The notes under the pieces were generated by a model. That model was not told where the DNA came from. It was given only the letters and a program-made list of their open reading frames with translations, and searched no databases. Shown one piece after another: positions 38,609 through 46,581 of a DNA stretch of 64,000 nucleotides. This stretch comes from Paraburkholderia nodosa (GTDB lineage: Bacteria > Pseudomonadota > Gammaproteobacteria > Burkholderiales > Burkholderiaceae): NCBI RefSeq assembly GCF_001718195.1, contig NZ_MCNV01000002.1:372001-436000 (forward strand), written 5' to 3'. Each line of letters begins with the position of its first letter. Within the stretch, counting starts at the first letter, position 1. The position numbers and the translations under genes are program-made.

Positions 38609-39436
38609 TTAGCGCTTGTATGCCTGCAGGCCCGGCTTGATGCTCTTGTCGTCGAGGAACTGCTTGAGGCCCTGCTCGCGGCCGCCTTCCTTGTCGCGAT
38701 GGTTGGCCTGGTCCAGCTTCGCGTAGAGATAGTCCTCGTTCTGCTCCCACGTCAGTTCACGCGAACGCTTGAAGCCGTGCTTCGCGTTGCGCAGCACGAC
38801 CGGGTTCTTGTCGAGCAGTTTCGCGGCAAGCGCGAGCACTTCCTCGCGCAGTTGCGCGAGCGGCACGCTCTTGTTGACCAGGCCCATTTTCGCGGCCTGC
38901 TGGCCCGTAAAGGTATCGCCCGTCATGATGTAGTAAAGCGCCTCGCGGTGGCCCACCGTATCCGCCATCGCCTTGCTCACGAGGTTGCCCGGCGGAATGC
39001 CCCAGTTGATTTCCGAAAGACCGAACGTGGCTTCGTCCGCGGCAATCGCGAGATCGCACGCCACGAGCGGCGAGAAGCCGCCGCCGAAACACCAGCCGTT
39101 CACCATCGCGATGGTCGGCTTCGAATACATGCGCAGCAGCTGCCATTGCCAGCGGCTCGCGTCGCGGCGAATGCGCTCCTGCAGGACGTCGGGGCCCGCA
39201 TCGACCTCGCGGAAGTATTCCTTCAGGTCCATGCCGGCCGTCCATGCCGAGCCTTCGCCGGTCAGCACGAGCACTTGCGCCTCGGCGTCGAGCTCGAGCG
39301 TTTCGAGCACGTCGATCATCTCCTTGTTGAGCGTCGGGCTCATGGCGTTGCGCTTTTCCGGCCGGTTGAACGTCACCCAGCCGATGCCGCCCTCGACCGC
39401 AACCTTGACCGTTTTCCAGCGACCTTCGTAACTCAT
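38609..39436 (-). CDS. ech: Feruloyl-CoA hydratase/lyase
   Basis: 275 residues, crotonase fold. The block 'GWCFGGGFSPLVACDLAIAA' and 'FGLSEINWGIPPGN' with its active-site Glu are diagnostic of p-hydroxycinnamoyl-CoA hydratase-lyases, which hydrate feruloyl-CoA and cleave it to vanillin and acetyl-CoA. The ATG at 39436 follows GGAGAG. It is the first gene of the leftward ferulate operon, transcribed from the operator region shared with the marR gene. Confidence 0.94.
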   Translation of the reverse strand: MSYEGRWKTVKVAVEGGIGWVTFNRPEKRNAMSPTLNKEMIDVLETLELDAEAQVLVLTGEGSAWTAGMDLKEYFREVDAGPDVLQERIRRDASRWQWQLLRMYSKPTIAMVNGWCFGGGFSPLVACDLAIAADEATFGLSEINWGIPPGNLVSKAMADTVGHREALYYIMTGDTFTGQQAAKMGLVNKSVPLAQLREEVLALAAKLLDKNPVVLRNAKHGFKRSRELTWEQNEDYLYAKLDQANHRDKEGGREQGLKQFLDDKSIKPGLQAYKR

Positions 39437-39480
39437 TCTCTCTCTCCGTAGACACTGCCGCACTCGCGGCTTGAAATCAA

Positions 39481-39508
39481 TTTACTATCAAGCTACCTGA
39501 TATGTAAA
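39481..39508. promoter_or_regulatory. MarR-type operator of the ferulate operon
   Basis: Nested inverted repeat TTTAC-TATCA ... TGATA-x-GTAAA (arms 39481-39490 and 39498-39508) in the 111-base gap between ech and the marR gene, in an AT-rich stretch that must also contain both promoters. Palindromes of this size are typical MarR/FerR/HcaR targets. Confidence 0.6.
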
Positions 39509-39547
39509 GTAGAATATGATCTCGTCGGTACAAACCCGTAAAACGCG

Positions 39548-40045
39548 ATGAACCAGAAAACCTCACCCACTGCGCCGCGCGCCCGAATCGCGCAGCCAGC
39601 CGCCGAGGGCAGCCCGCACGCCGTGCCGCCCATGCGCCTGAGCTACCTGATCGGCCAGCTCGACCGCGTCGTGTCGCGCCGCCTGACCGAAGCGCTCGCG
39701 CGCCACGGGCTCACGCTGCCGCAGTACACCGCGCTTTCCGTGCTGCGTGCGCGCGGCCGCTCGTCCAATGCGCAACTCGCCGAGCGCTCGTTCATCACGC
39801 CGCAGGCCGCCAACGAAGTCGTAAAGACGATGGAGGCGAACGGCTGGGTCATGCGTGAAGCCGACCCGATGAACCGCCGCGTGGTGCTGCTTTCGCTCAC
39901 GGAAGCCGGCAACGCGCTGCTGGGCGAATGCGACGCCGCCGCCGACCACGTCGAAGGCGCAATGCTCGACGATATGGACACCGAAACAGCGGAAAAACTC
40001 CACGCGCTGCTGCATGCCTGCGTGCGCAATCTGCGCGCTGCTTAA
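39548..40045 (+). CDS. MarR-family regulator of ferulate catabolism
   Basis: 165 residues with a winged-helix core: 'LTLPQYTALSVLRARGRSSNAQLAER', recognition helix 'TPQAANEVVKTMEANGWV', wing 'DPMNRRVVLLSLTEAG'. It resembles FerR/HcaR-type repressors that respond to hydroxycinnamoyl-CoA thioesters. It is divergent from ech, with a palindrome between, and is followed after 38 bases by the amidohydrolase gene. Ligand assignment is inferred from context. Confidence 0.87.
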   Translation: MNQKTSPTAPRARIAQPAAEGSPHAVPPMRLSYLIGQLDRVVSRRLTEALARHGLTLPQYTALSVLRARGRSSNAQLAERSFITPQAANEVVKTMEANGWVMREADPMNRRVVLLSLTEAGNALLGECDAAADHVEGAMLDDMDTETAEKLHALLHACVRNLRAA

Positions 40046-40083
40046 GCGCTCGTGCGGCGAGTGACAATAAGGAGGAGACGCCT

Positions 40084-40968
40084 TTGAACATCGACCAGCT
40101 CGTTGCGATCGACACGCACGTCCACGCCGAAGTGTCGTGCTGCCAGCCGCCCGACCTCTTCGCGAAGGAGTTCGACGACGCCGCCGACAAGTATTTTGGC
40201 ACCGTGTTGAAGCAAGGCCGCCGCCCGACGATTCCGGAAACGATCGAGCACTACCGCGAGCGCAACATCGGTTTCGTGATGTTCACGGTGGATTGCGAGG
40301 CGAATATCGGGCGTCGCCGCATCGACAACGAAGAGATCGCCGACTTCGCGCAGCGGAACGCCGACATCATGATCGCGTTCGCCAGCATCGACCCGCACAA
40401 GGGCAAGTTCGGCGCGCGCGAGGCGCGGCGGCTGATCGAGGCGCATGGCGTGCGCGGCTTCAAGTTTCACCCTACCATGCAGGGCTTTTTCGCCAACGAC
40501 CGGCTGGCTTACCCGCTATACGAAGTGATTGCCGAATATGGCCTGCCCGCGGTGTTTCATAGCGGCCACTCGGGCATGGGTTCGGGCATGCGCGGCGGCG
40601 GCGGGTTGCGTCTGAAGTACTCGGAGCCGATCTATCTCGACGACGTGGCCGCCGATTTCCCCGACATGAAGATCGTGATCGCGCATCCCTCCTGGCCGTG
40701 GCAGGAGCAGGCGCTTTCCATCGCGCTGCACAAGCCCAACGTGTATATCGACCTGTCGGGCTGGTCGCCGAAATACTTCTCGCCGGAATTGGTGAAGTAC
40801 GCGAATACGCTGTTGCGCGAGCGAGTGCTGTTCGCTTCCGACTTTCCCTTGATCCGTCCGGATCGCTGGCTCGCGGATTTCGATACGCTCGACATCAAGC
40901 CGGAAGTGCGCCCGTTGATCCTCAAGGAGAATGCGGTACGGCTGCTGGATCTCGGCGCGAAAACCTGA
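40084..40968 (+). CDS. Amidohydrolase-family protein (amidohydrolase_2)
   Basis: 294 residues, TIM-barrel metal-dependent hydrolase/decarboxylase family that includes ACMSD and LigW/LigY. Metal motif 'DTHVHAE' at the N-terminus, 'GFKFHPTMQGF', 'VFHSGHSGMGSG', 'IAHPSWPWQEQAL' and 'LFASDFPLIRPDRWLADF'. The start is TTG at 40084, preceded by AAGGAGGAGA; there is no ATG at a sensible place. It shares the marR transcription unit of the ferulate region. Its reaction is unknown: a carboxylated aromatic intermediate or a lactone is plausible, but it is not part of the standard ferulate route. Confidence 0.82.
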   Translation: MNIDQLVAIDTHVHAEVSCCQPPDLFAKEFDDAADKYFGTVLKQGRRPTIPETIEHYRERNIGFVMFTVDCEANIGRRRIDNEEIADFAQRNADIMIAFASIDPHKGKFGAREARRLIEAHGVRGFKFHPTMQGFFANDRLAYPLYEVIAEYGLPAVFHSGHSGMGSGMRGGGGLRLKYSEPIYLDDVAADFPDMKIVIAHPSWPWQEQALSIALHKPNVYIDLSGWSPKYFSPELVKYANTLLRERVLFASDFPLIRPDRWLADFDTLDIKPEVRPLILKENAVRLLDLGAKT

Positions 40969-41027
40969 AGAAACGGCGCGCCCGGCGAGACACGGCCACG
41001 GTATTCGATACGCTGCGCCCATGCAAT

Positions 41028-41366
41028 TTACATCAAGCGGAGCACGATTCTATGGAGAAGCGCTTGCAGGTCGCGTCGCGTGTCGATCACGAGGTGAATA
41101 AAAACGGTGTCGTCGCGGACCTGATAGATGATCCGGTTCTTGCCCGAAAACATCTGTCGAAAAGTGTCGTCGACAAAGCCATCGAGTTCGGCAGGCACAT
41201 GGCCGCTCTCCGGGAACTCGCGGGTCTGCGCAATGGTGTCCTGGAGTTGAGCCGACGTCTGACGCCAGGTCTCCCATCCGGATGCGCGGACGATGTAGCT
41301 TCTCAGCTCATCGATACCGATCCGCGCGGTCGGCAGGACGCGGTACTTCAGCAGCAGGGCCTGCAT
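41028..41366 (-). CDS. RelE/ParE-like toxin
   Basis: 112 residues of the RelE/ParE type: 'RIGIDELRSYIVRASG', 'LDGFVDDTFRQMFSGKNRIIYQVRDDTVFIHLVIDTRRDL' (spanning the central sheet) fit mRNA interferase/plasmid-stabilisation toxins. Such toxins cleave translated mRNA or inhibit gyrase and are held by a cognate antitoxin. The preceding gene is a shortened Phd-like antitoxin overlapping by 59 bases. The ribosome site at the ATG 41366 is weak, fitting coupling to the antitoxin. Confidence 0.65.
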   Translation of the reverse strand: MQALLLKYRVLPTARIGIDELRSYIVRASGWETWRQTSAQLQDTIAQTREFPESGHVPAELDGFVDDTFRQMFSGKNRIIYQVRDDTVFIHLVIDTRRDLQALLHRIVLRLM

Positions 41367-41505
41367 TAGCGAAGCGTTTCCGCGTGATGATGAGCGGCTC
41401 CCCTGAATCGGTCAGATCCTTGACGATTTGCGCGGCTTCACTCTTGAGGTAGCTGATTGGCTTCACGTGATCGGCGAGAATTATCGGTCCGATTGCACGC
41501 ACCAC
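41308..41505 (-). CDS. Phd/YefM-like antitoxin, C-terminally shortened
   Basis: 65 residues from GTG 41505. The N-terminal half 'HVKPISYLKSEAAQIVKDLTDSGEPLIITR' matches Phd/YefM DNA-binding antitoxins well. After 'IITR' the expected 'NGEAKAVL' and the toxin-binding tail are absent, replaced by a basic, Pro/Ala-rich run of about 20 residues overlapping the toxin gene in another frame. Full-length relatives have about 80-90 residues. This looks like an internal deletion or frameshift, so the pair may be decaying or may be a minimal variant. Confidence 0.55.
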   Translation of the reverse strand: MVRAIGPIILADHVKPISYLKSEAAQIVKDLTDSGEPLIITRKRFANAGPAAEVPRPADRADRYR

Positions 41506-41547
41506 CTTTTAGGGCCGGAAGAAACGGGCGCCCCCACAGCGTATCCG

Positions 41548-42174
41548 CTAACGGGCGACGATGATCGTCATCTCGGATTCGTACTTGATCCGCACGTGGC
41601 TATGGTGCTTGAGGGACTGCATCACTTCGATCAGATCCGGGCGGCTGACCCGAATGGAACGGGCAGTGCCGGACTTGTCGACGACGGTCAGGAGGTTGAG
41701 CTTGCGGTCGACGCCGGTGACTTGCGCCACGCCGCTGAAGACCCGGAGTACCTGGAAGTTTTCCTGGTCGGCGCCGGAGGAGTGCTGGGTCACCTTTGCC
41801 GTGTGGCTCAGGCGCGTCACCGCCGCGCCCTCGGCCGGCGTCAATCCGGTGACGTACGGCTCCATGTAGTGGGTCGTCAGCTTGTCGCCGACCCGGATGA
41901 CCTTGAGCACATCGGGATGATCTTTCACGTTGAAGCTCAGGTCGTCGTGACCCGGCACGGTCACGACGATGAGTGCATTCTTCTGATCGATCAAACTGAT
42001 GGTGCCGCTTTCCGTGTCGACGGAGGCCCCGGCTGGCATGGCCTCCGAGGCGGCAGAGGCGTCCTCGTCAGCCGCGCGGCACAGGGGTACCGAGGCCGCA
42101 AAGAAGCCGCATGCTACGACTGAGAGCGCCAGGCAGCGCGCGAACGCAATGCGCGTATTCGATCGGTAGAGCAT
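41548..42174 (-). CDS. Secreted hypothetical protein
   Basis: 208 residues. Sec signal peptide to about residue 27 ('CGFFAASVPLCRAADE'), then a soluble beta-rich domain of alternating short hydrophobic strands ('GTISLIDQKNALIVVTVPG', 'DVLKVIRVGDKLTTHYMEP', 'AQVTGVDRKLNLLTVVDKSG'), with two similar halves suggesting an internal duplication. No enzyme motif was recognised. ATG at 42174 follows AAGGGGA; the open frame to 42273 adds nothing signal-like. Periplasmic location is inferred; function unknown. Confidence 0.7.
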   Translation of the reverse strand: MLYRSNTRIAFARCLALSVVACGFFAASVPLCRAADEDASAASEAMPAGASVDTESGTISLIDQKNALIVVTVPGHDDLSFNVKDHPDVLKVIRVGDKLTTHYMEPYVTGLTPAEGAAVTRLSHTAKVTQHSSGADQENFQVLRVFSGVAQVTGVDRKLNLLTVVDKSGTARSIRVSRPDLIEVMQSLKHHSHVRIKYESEMTIIVAR

Positions 42175-42295
42175 GGTAGTCCCCTTGAGACGATCAGGTG
42201 CCACGCTTGCTGCGCCGGTCCGGGACCATGGCGTGTGTTCTCGGAGCCTAACACTGCAGGACGCCCCGACCATCGGACTTTGGTCCTATAGGGTA

Positions 42296-42325
42296 GAGGC
42301 TGGGGTCGAGGCTGGGGTCGAGGCT
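42296..42325. repeat. Two and a half tandem copies of a 12-base unit
   Basis: GAGGCTGGGGTC repeated at 42296 and 42308, plus a partial GAGGCT at 42320, just beyond the lactonase stop. Flanking GGTAG/CTACC could close a stem around it. Probably replication slippage. Confidence 0.7.
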
Positions 42326-42327
42326 CC

Positions 42328-43206
42328 CTACCGTGCGAAGGCCGCCGCACAGCTTCCCGGCGCCTGCCCCGGCACCGGCGAGCGGAACGTGAACAGGCCG
42401 CCCGCCAGCGGCTGCTTCTCGCGCTCGGCTGCCGTGAGCCCCTTCCACGCGGTGGAAACGTACACGGTCTGCAGATCGTCCCCGCCGAACGCGAGTTTCG
42501 TGATATTTGCGCACGGAAACGCGATCTGGCCGGCCAGTTCGCCTTCGGGCGAATAACGGTCGATGCGCCAGCCGCCGAACAGTGCGACCCACACGTAGCC
42601 CTCTGCGTCCACGGCCATGCCGTCCGGGTACCCGTCGCCGGAAATGGCGGTGAAGACGCGCTTGCCCGACAGCGTGCCGTCAATGGCAACATCGAACGCA
42701 TACACGACGCGACGCATCGTGTCGTTGTGATAGAGCGTGCGGCCGTCCGGACTCATGGCCGGGCCGTTGGTGATCACGTAGCCGCTGTCCTGCGTGCTCA
42801 CCACCGCGCCTGCGTCCACGCGATACAGCGTGCCGCTCGGCGCTTGCTCGGCGTCGTCCATCGAGCCGAACCACAGGCTCCCGCGCGTATCGGCGAAACC
42901 GTCGTTGAGGCGATTGCCCGGCAGATGCGGCTCGACATCGACCAGCTTGTCGAATTCCCCGCTCACGGCGTCGAAACGATACAGGCCGTCAGGCAGGCCG
43001 CACACGAAAGCCCGGTCGCCCAGCGGCGCGATGAAGCCGACCTGGTCGGGCGCGTACCACGTCGTGCGCTCCCCGGTCGCGACCACGAAGCGATGAATCC
43101 GGCGGCCCTTGATATCGACGAAATAGACCGCGTTTTCCGCGGCCTGCCAGAGCGGCCCTTCGGCCAGCTCGGCGCCGATCGGCCAGACGCACACGGGATG
43201 CGGCAT
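42328..43206 (-). CDS. SMP-30/gluconolactonase-family sugar lactonase
   Basis: 292 residues, six-bladed propeller lactonase. Conserved metal/substrate blocks 'ELAEGPLWQ' (Glu), 'GNRLNDGFADTRGSLWFGSMD', 'ITNGPAMSPDGRTLYHNDT' and 'DGMAVDAEGYVWVALFGGW'. It hydrolyses the aldonolactone made by the upstream dehydrogenase. Two starts are possible: ATG 43212 overlaps the dehydrogenase stop as ATGA, and ATG 43206 has GGAGA at better spacing and is used here. Together with 43209-43976 it resembles the Caulobacter XylB-XylC pair, so a xylono- or arabinonolactonase is likely. Confidence 0.88.
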   Translation of the reverse strand: MPHPVCVWPIGAELAEGPLWQAAENAVYFVDIKGRRIHRFVVATGERTTWYAPDQVGFIAPLGDRAFVCGLPDGLYRFDAVSGEFDKLVDVEPHLPGNRLNDGFADTRGSLWFGSMDDAEQAPSGTLYRVDAGAVVSTQDSGYVITNGPAMSPDGRTLYHNDTMRRVVYAFDVAIDGTLSGKRVFTAISGDGYPDGMAVDAEGYVWVALFGGWRIDRYSPEGELAGQIAFPCANITKLAFGGDDLQTVYVSTAWKGLTAAEREKQPLAGGLFTFRSPVPGQAPGSCAAAFAR

Positions 43207-43208
43207 CG

Positions 43209-43976
43209 TCATTCTCCGTACCATCCCGCGTCGACGAAGTAATCGCGCCCGGAGCAGCGCGAGGCGTCGTCGGATGCGAGGAACAAGGCCATGCGGGCCA
43301 CGTGCTCGGGCTCGATGCGCAGCTGCAGACACTGCCCCGCGACGACTTTCGCCTCGCTCTCCGGCGTTTGCCACAGGTTCATCTGCCGCGGCGTCTTCAC
43401 GGCGCCCGGGATAATGCAGTTCACGCGAATACCCGCGCCGCCCAGGTCGCGCGCGAGGCCGCGCGTCAAACCTTCGATGCCGGCCTTGGCGGTCAGGTAG
43501 ATCGGCAGGTTCGGCAACGCGACGTGCCACGACACCGAACCGAAGTTCAGGATCACGCCGCGCCCCGCCTGGCGCATGCCCCGCGCGGCGGCCTGCGCGC
43601 AGAAGAACTGATGGCGCAGGTTGACGGCGATGCGCCCGTCCCAGTAGCTCGCGGTCAGCTCGCCAATATCATGGCGGTCGTCGTTGCCCGCGTTGTTCAC
43701 GAGCACGTCGATCGGGCCCGCGGCATCGACGATCGACGCGAACACGCTCTCGATCGCGTCCACGCTGCACAGGTCGCAGCGCTTGAACAGCGGCGGATGC
43801 TTCGCACCGCGAAGCTTCTCCTGAAGCGCGAGCGAATCGTCTTCGGCCACATCGAGGAAAAACACGCGCGCGCCCTGCTGCGCGAATGCCTCCACGACCG
43901 CGGCGCCGATCCCGCTGCCGCCGCCGGTGATAACGACGGTTTTGTCCGCCAGGCTCGGATAGATTGCGTACGACAT
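43209..43976 (-). CDS. xylB: SDR aldose 1-dehydrogenase, Caulobacter XylB-like
   Basis: 255 residues. Cofactor motif TGGGSGIG at 17-24, Asp42 fitting NAD specificity, NNAG at 94-97, catalytic Ser147/149, Tyr160 and Lys164. The N-terminus 'MSYAIYPSLADKTVVI', 'FKRCDLC', 'NNAGNDDRH' and 'LFLASDDASRCSGRDYFVDAGW' recall Caulobacter D-xylose 1-dehydrogenase from memory. It would oxidise xylose (or L-arabinose or galactose) to the lactone. It precedes the lactonase gene with an overlap of a few bases. A strong terminator separates it from the GH3 gene, so the pair may have its own promoter. Confidence 0.82.
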   Translation of the reverse strand: MSYAIYPSLADKTVVITGGGSGIGAAVVEAFAQQGARVFFLDVAEDDSLALQEKLRGAKHPPLFKRCDLCSVDAIESVFASIVDAAGPIDVLVNNAGNDDRHDIGELTASYWDGRIAVNLRHQFFCAQAAARGMRQAGRGVILNFGSVSWHVALPNLPIYLTAKAGIEGLTRGLARDLGGAGIRVNCIIPGAVKTPRQMNLWQTPESEAKVVAGQCLQLRIEPEHVARMALFLASDDASRCSGRDYFVDAGWYGE

Positions 43977-44010
43977 CAAATATTCCAGTGTTGACTTGTC
44001 AGAACCCAAA

Positions 44011-44044
44011 CAGGGCGGCGAGCCGCAAATGGCTCGCCGCCCTG
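44011..44044 (-). terminator. Strong hairpin terminating the GH3/ABC operon
   Basis: Perfect 14-base stem CAGGGCGGCGAGCC (44011-44024) / GGCTCGCCGCCCTG (44031-44044), six-base loop, then TTTGGGTTCT on the minus strand. It lies 20 bases beyond the GH3 stop. Confidence 0.8.
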
Positions 44045-44064
44045 ACCTGCCGCTTCCCGTTCGC

Positions 44065-46473
44065 TTACGAGACGACTTCGACGGCGCTCAGCATGCGCCA
44101 ATCGCGCGGGAGCGTGCGCGCGGCACTACCCACCACCGTGACCGTGCCGCTCAGATGAATATCACGGCTCGAACTGCCCACCATCAGATCGAATTTGCCC
44201 GGCTCGACGATGCGCTCACCGCGTACGTCGGTGAAATTGAACATATCGACGGGCAGCTTCACGTTCACGCGAGTGAGCGCGCCTGCCGCGAGCGGCACAC
44301 GAGCGAACGCCTTGAGTTCGCGTACCGGCCGCGCCGTCGAAGCATGCTGGTCGCGCACGTAGATCTGCACGATCTCCGTGCCGTCGCGCGAGCCGGTGTT
44401 CTCGACCGTGAAGCTCAGTTCGACGGTGCCGTCTTCGAGCGGGACTTCGTGTTGCGCCACCGCGAGACTGCCGTAACGGAACTGCGTGTAGCCGAGGCCG
44501 AAACCAAACGGATAGCGGCTGCCGAAGTGGTAGGCGATCGGCGTGCCCGCGCTCTTGAGGCGATGGTTGTACACATACGGCACCGCTCCTGCGCTCTTCG
44601 GCACGGAGAGCGGCAGGCGGCCGCTGAACCCGGCGCGACCCACCAGCAGATCGGCAAGCGCCTCGGCGCCGCGCTCGCCCGGCGCAAATGCCATGATCTG
44701 CGCGGCAATGCGATCTTCGAGGCCGCCGAGGTTGTACGGGCGGCCGCCCGTCATCACGACGACCGTAGGCGTGCCGCTCTCGACTACGGCCTTGAGCAAT
44801 TGCAGTTGCACGCCCGGGAGTTCCAGGCTGTCCGTATCGGAGCCTTCGCCCACCGTACCGGACTGGAACAAGCCCGCCAGATCGCCGACGAATACGACGG
44901 CCACGTCCGCTTTTCCCGCAGCATCGACCGCGTCGGGAATCGCATCGGTGTCCTTGCTGATCAGTTCGTCGCGGTTGGCGTCGGCGCTCAGGTCGAGCGA
45001 CACGTCGCCCGGGAAAACCGGCGCACCCGCACGGCGGGTCTTGATGATGTCGCAACCCTTGGCATGCAGCACGCGCGAATCGCCCAGCAGCGCGCGCAGT
45101 GCGCCCAGCGGCGTGGCGATCGACGCGACAGACTGCTCGCCCGAGTTGATGAGGTGCACCGGAAAGCTGTAGCCGGCGAGCAGCGCGAGCGGGTCGTCGG
45201 CGGTCGGGCCGATCACCGCGATTGTTTGCGCGCCATTGGCGTTCAACGGCAGCACGCCGCCTTCATTGCGCAGCAGCACCGCCGATTCGAGCGCGACCTG
45301 ATAAGCCGTATCGGCCGCCGCCGTGCCCTTCACGTCCACGCGCTCGGGGTCCACATACGGATTCTCGAACAGGCCAAGGCGGAACTTCGTGCTCAACACG
45401 CGCGACACCGCAGTGTCGATCGTCGCTTCGGTGATCTCGCCGCGATCGAGCGCTTCTTTCAGATGGACCGCGCACTCGTGCCCCGGCAACTCGACGTCGA
45501 GTCCCGAATTGAACGCGAGCGCCGCCGCCGACGCGCTGTCGTGCGCCACCGCGTGATGGCTGTAGAGCAGGTCGACGGCAGCATAGTCCGCAACGACGAG
45601 CCCCTCGAAACCCCACTTTTCGCGCAGCGTATCGTGCAGCAGCGTGCGGTCCGCATGGCAGGGCACGCCGTCGATATCGTGGTACGCCGGCATGATCGAG
45701 CCCGCGTGCGCGAGTTTGACCGCCATTTCGAACGGCAGCAGAAACACGTCGTTCAACTCGCGCGGTCCGACGTGCACGGGCGCATGATTGCGGGCGCCTT
45801 CGCTCGCGGAGTGGCCGACGAAATGCTTGAGCGTGGCGAGCACGTCGCGGCGCTCGCCTTGCAAACCGTTCACGTAGTGACACGCGAGCACGCCCACCAG
45901 ATACGGATCTTCGCCGAGCGTTTCTTCGGTGCGGCCCCAGCGCGGATCGCGCGACACGTCGAGTACGGGCGCCAGGCCCTGGTGGCAGCCGATCGAGCGT
46001 GCCTGCTCGCCGATGATGCGCCCCACTTCGCCCACGAGATCCGGGTTCCACGTCGCCGCGTAGTTCAGCGGCGAGGGAAACAGCGTGGCGTCCTTGATCA
46101 TCAGGCCCACGAGACATTCCTCGTGCGACATGACGGGAATACCCAGGCGCGTATCTTCGACCATCTTGCGCTGCAGTTCGTTGAGCGCACGCACGCCCTC
46201 TTTGGGATCGACCGTGTGGGTGCCGAGCGGACGCGTGATCTGTCCAAGACCGTGTTCGAGAATCTGGTTCACCGTGAGGCTGTTGGCGCTTTGCGCGAAG
46301 TCGATACTGCGCGCCTTGTGCTCGCCGTCGGCCGAAAGCACCAGCCACGCGGCGTGAAGCTGGGCAATTTTTTCATCGAGCGTCATGCGCGCGAGCAGAT
46401 CCGCCACGCGCTGCGCGGTCGGTGCGTCGGAGCGGCGGTAAAGCGGAATCTCTGTGGTGTGTTCAAGCGACAT
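44065..46473 (-). CDS. GH3 glycosidase (beta-glucosidase/beta-xylosidase)
   Basis: 802 residues. N-terminal GH3 TIM barrel with 'GLAPVLDVSRDPRWGRTEETLGEDPYLVG', 'KHFVGHSASEGARNHAPV' and nucleophile Asp296 in 'GLVVADYAAV' (ADY instead of the commoner SDW). A C-terminal alpha/beta sandwich and a fibronectin-III-like domain ('PVRELKAFARVPLAAG') follow. No signal peptide, so it acts in the cytoplasm on imported oligosaccharides. It follows the ABC importer genes on the same strand. Adjacency to a xylose-type dehydrogenase and lactonase makes beta-xylosidase or mixed specificity as likely as beta-glucosidase. Confidence 0.92.
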   Translation of the reverse strand: MSLEHTTEIPLYRRSDAPTAQRVADLLARMTLDEKIAQLHAAWLVLSADGEHKARSIDFAQSANSLTVNQILEHGLGQITRPLGTHTVDPKEGVRALNELQRKMVEDTRLGIPVMSHEECLVGLMIKDATLFPSPLNYAATWNPDLVGEVGRIIGEQARSIGCHQGLAPVLDVSRDPRWGRTEETLGEDPYLVGVLACHYVNGLQGERRDVLATLKHFVGHSASEGARNHAPVHVGPRELNDVFLLPFEMAVKLAHAGSIMPAYHDIDGVPCHADRTLLHDTLREKWGFEGLVVADYAAVDLLYSHHAVAHDSASAAALAFNSGLDVELPGHECAVHLKEALDRGEITEATIDTAVSRVLSTKFRLGLFENPYVDPERVDVKGTAAADTAYQVALESAVLLRNEGGVLPLNANGAQTIAVIGPTADDPLALLAGYSFPVHLINSGEQSVASIATPLGALRALLGDSRVLHAKGCDIIKTRRAGAPVFPGDVSLDLSADANRDELISKDTDAIPDAVDAAGKADVAVVFVGDLAGLFQSGTVGEGSDTDSLELPGVQLQLLKAVVESGTPTVVVMTGGRPYNLGGLEDRIAAQIMAFAPGERGAEALADLLVGRAGFSGRLPLSVPKSAGAVPYVYNHRLKSAGTPIAYHFGSRYPFGFGLGYTQFRYGSLAVAQHEVPLEDGTVELSFTVENTGSRDGTEIVQIYVRDQHASTARPVRELKAFARVPLAAGALTRVNVKLPVDMFNFTDVRGERIVEPGKFDLMVGSSSRDIHLSGTVTVVGSAARTLPRDWRMLSAVEVVS

Positions 46474-46553
46474 TGCTTCACTCCCTGGTATTGCACGAGA
46501 CGGCGCTGATGTTTCGCCGTCCGTTTAGTTGTGCTTTTGAAAATGGCGTTGCG

Positions 46554-46579
46554 CGGGCGCGCGGCGAAAGCGGCGCCCG
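46554..46579 (-). terminator. Weak hairpin after the ABC ATPase gene
   Basis: CGGGCGC / GCGCCCG with a 12-base loop immediately before the ATPase stop codon region, followed on the minus strand by CGCAACGCCATTTTC. It may trim transcription between the ATPase and the GH3 gene; weak evidence. Confidence 0.3.
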
Positions 46580-46581
46580 GC

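Noticed and set aside
42296..42325. Tandem 12-base repeats as a possible CRISPR or integration site.
   Set aside because: Only two and a half units, no spacers, no cas or integrase genes; consistent with slippage.
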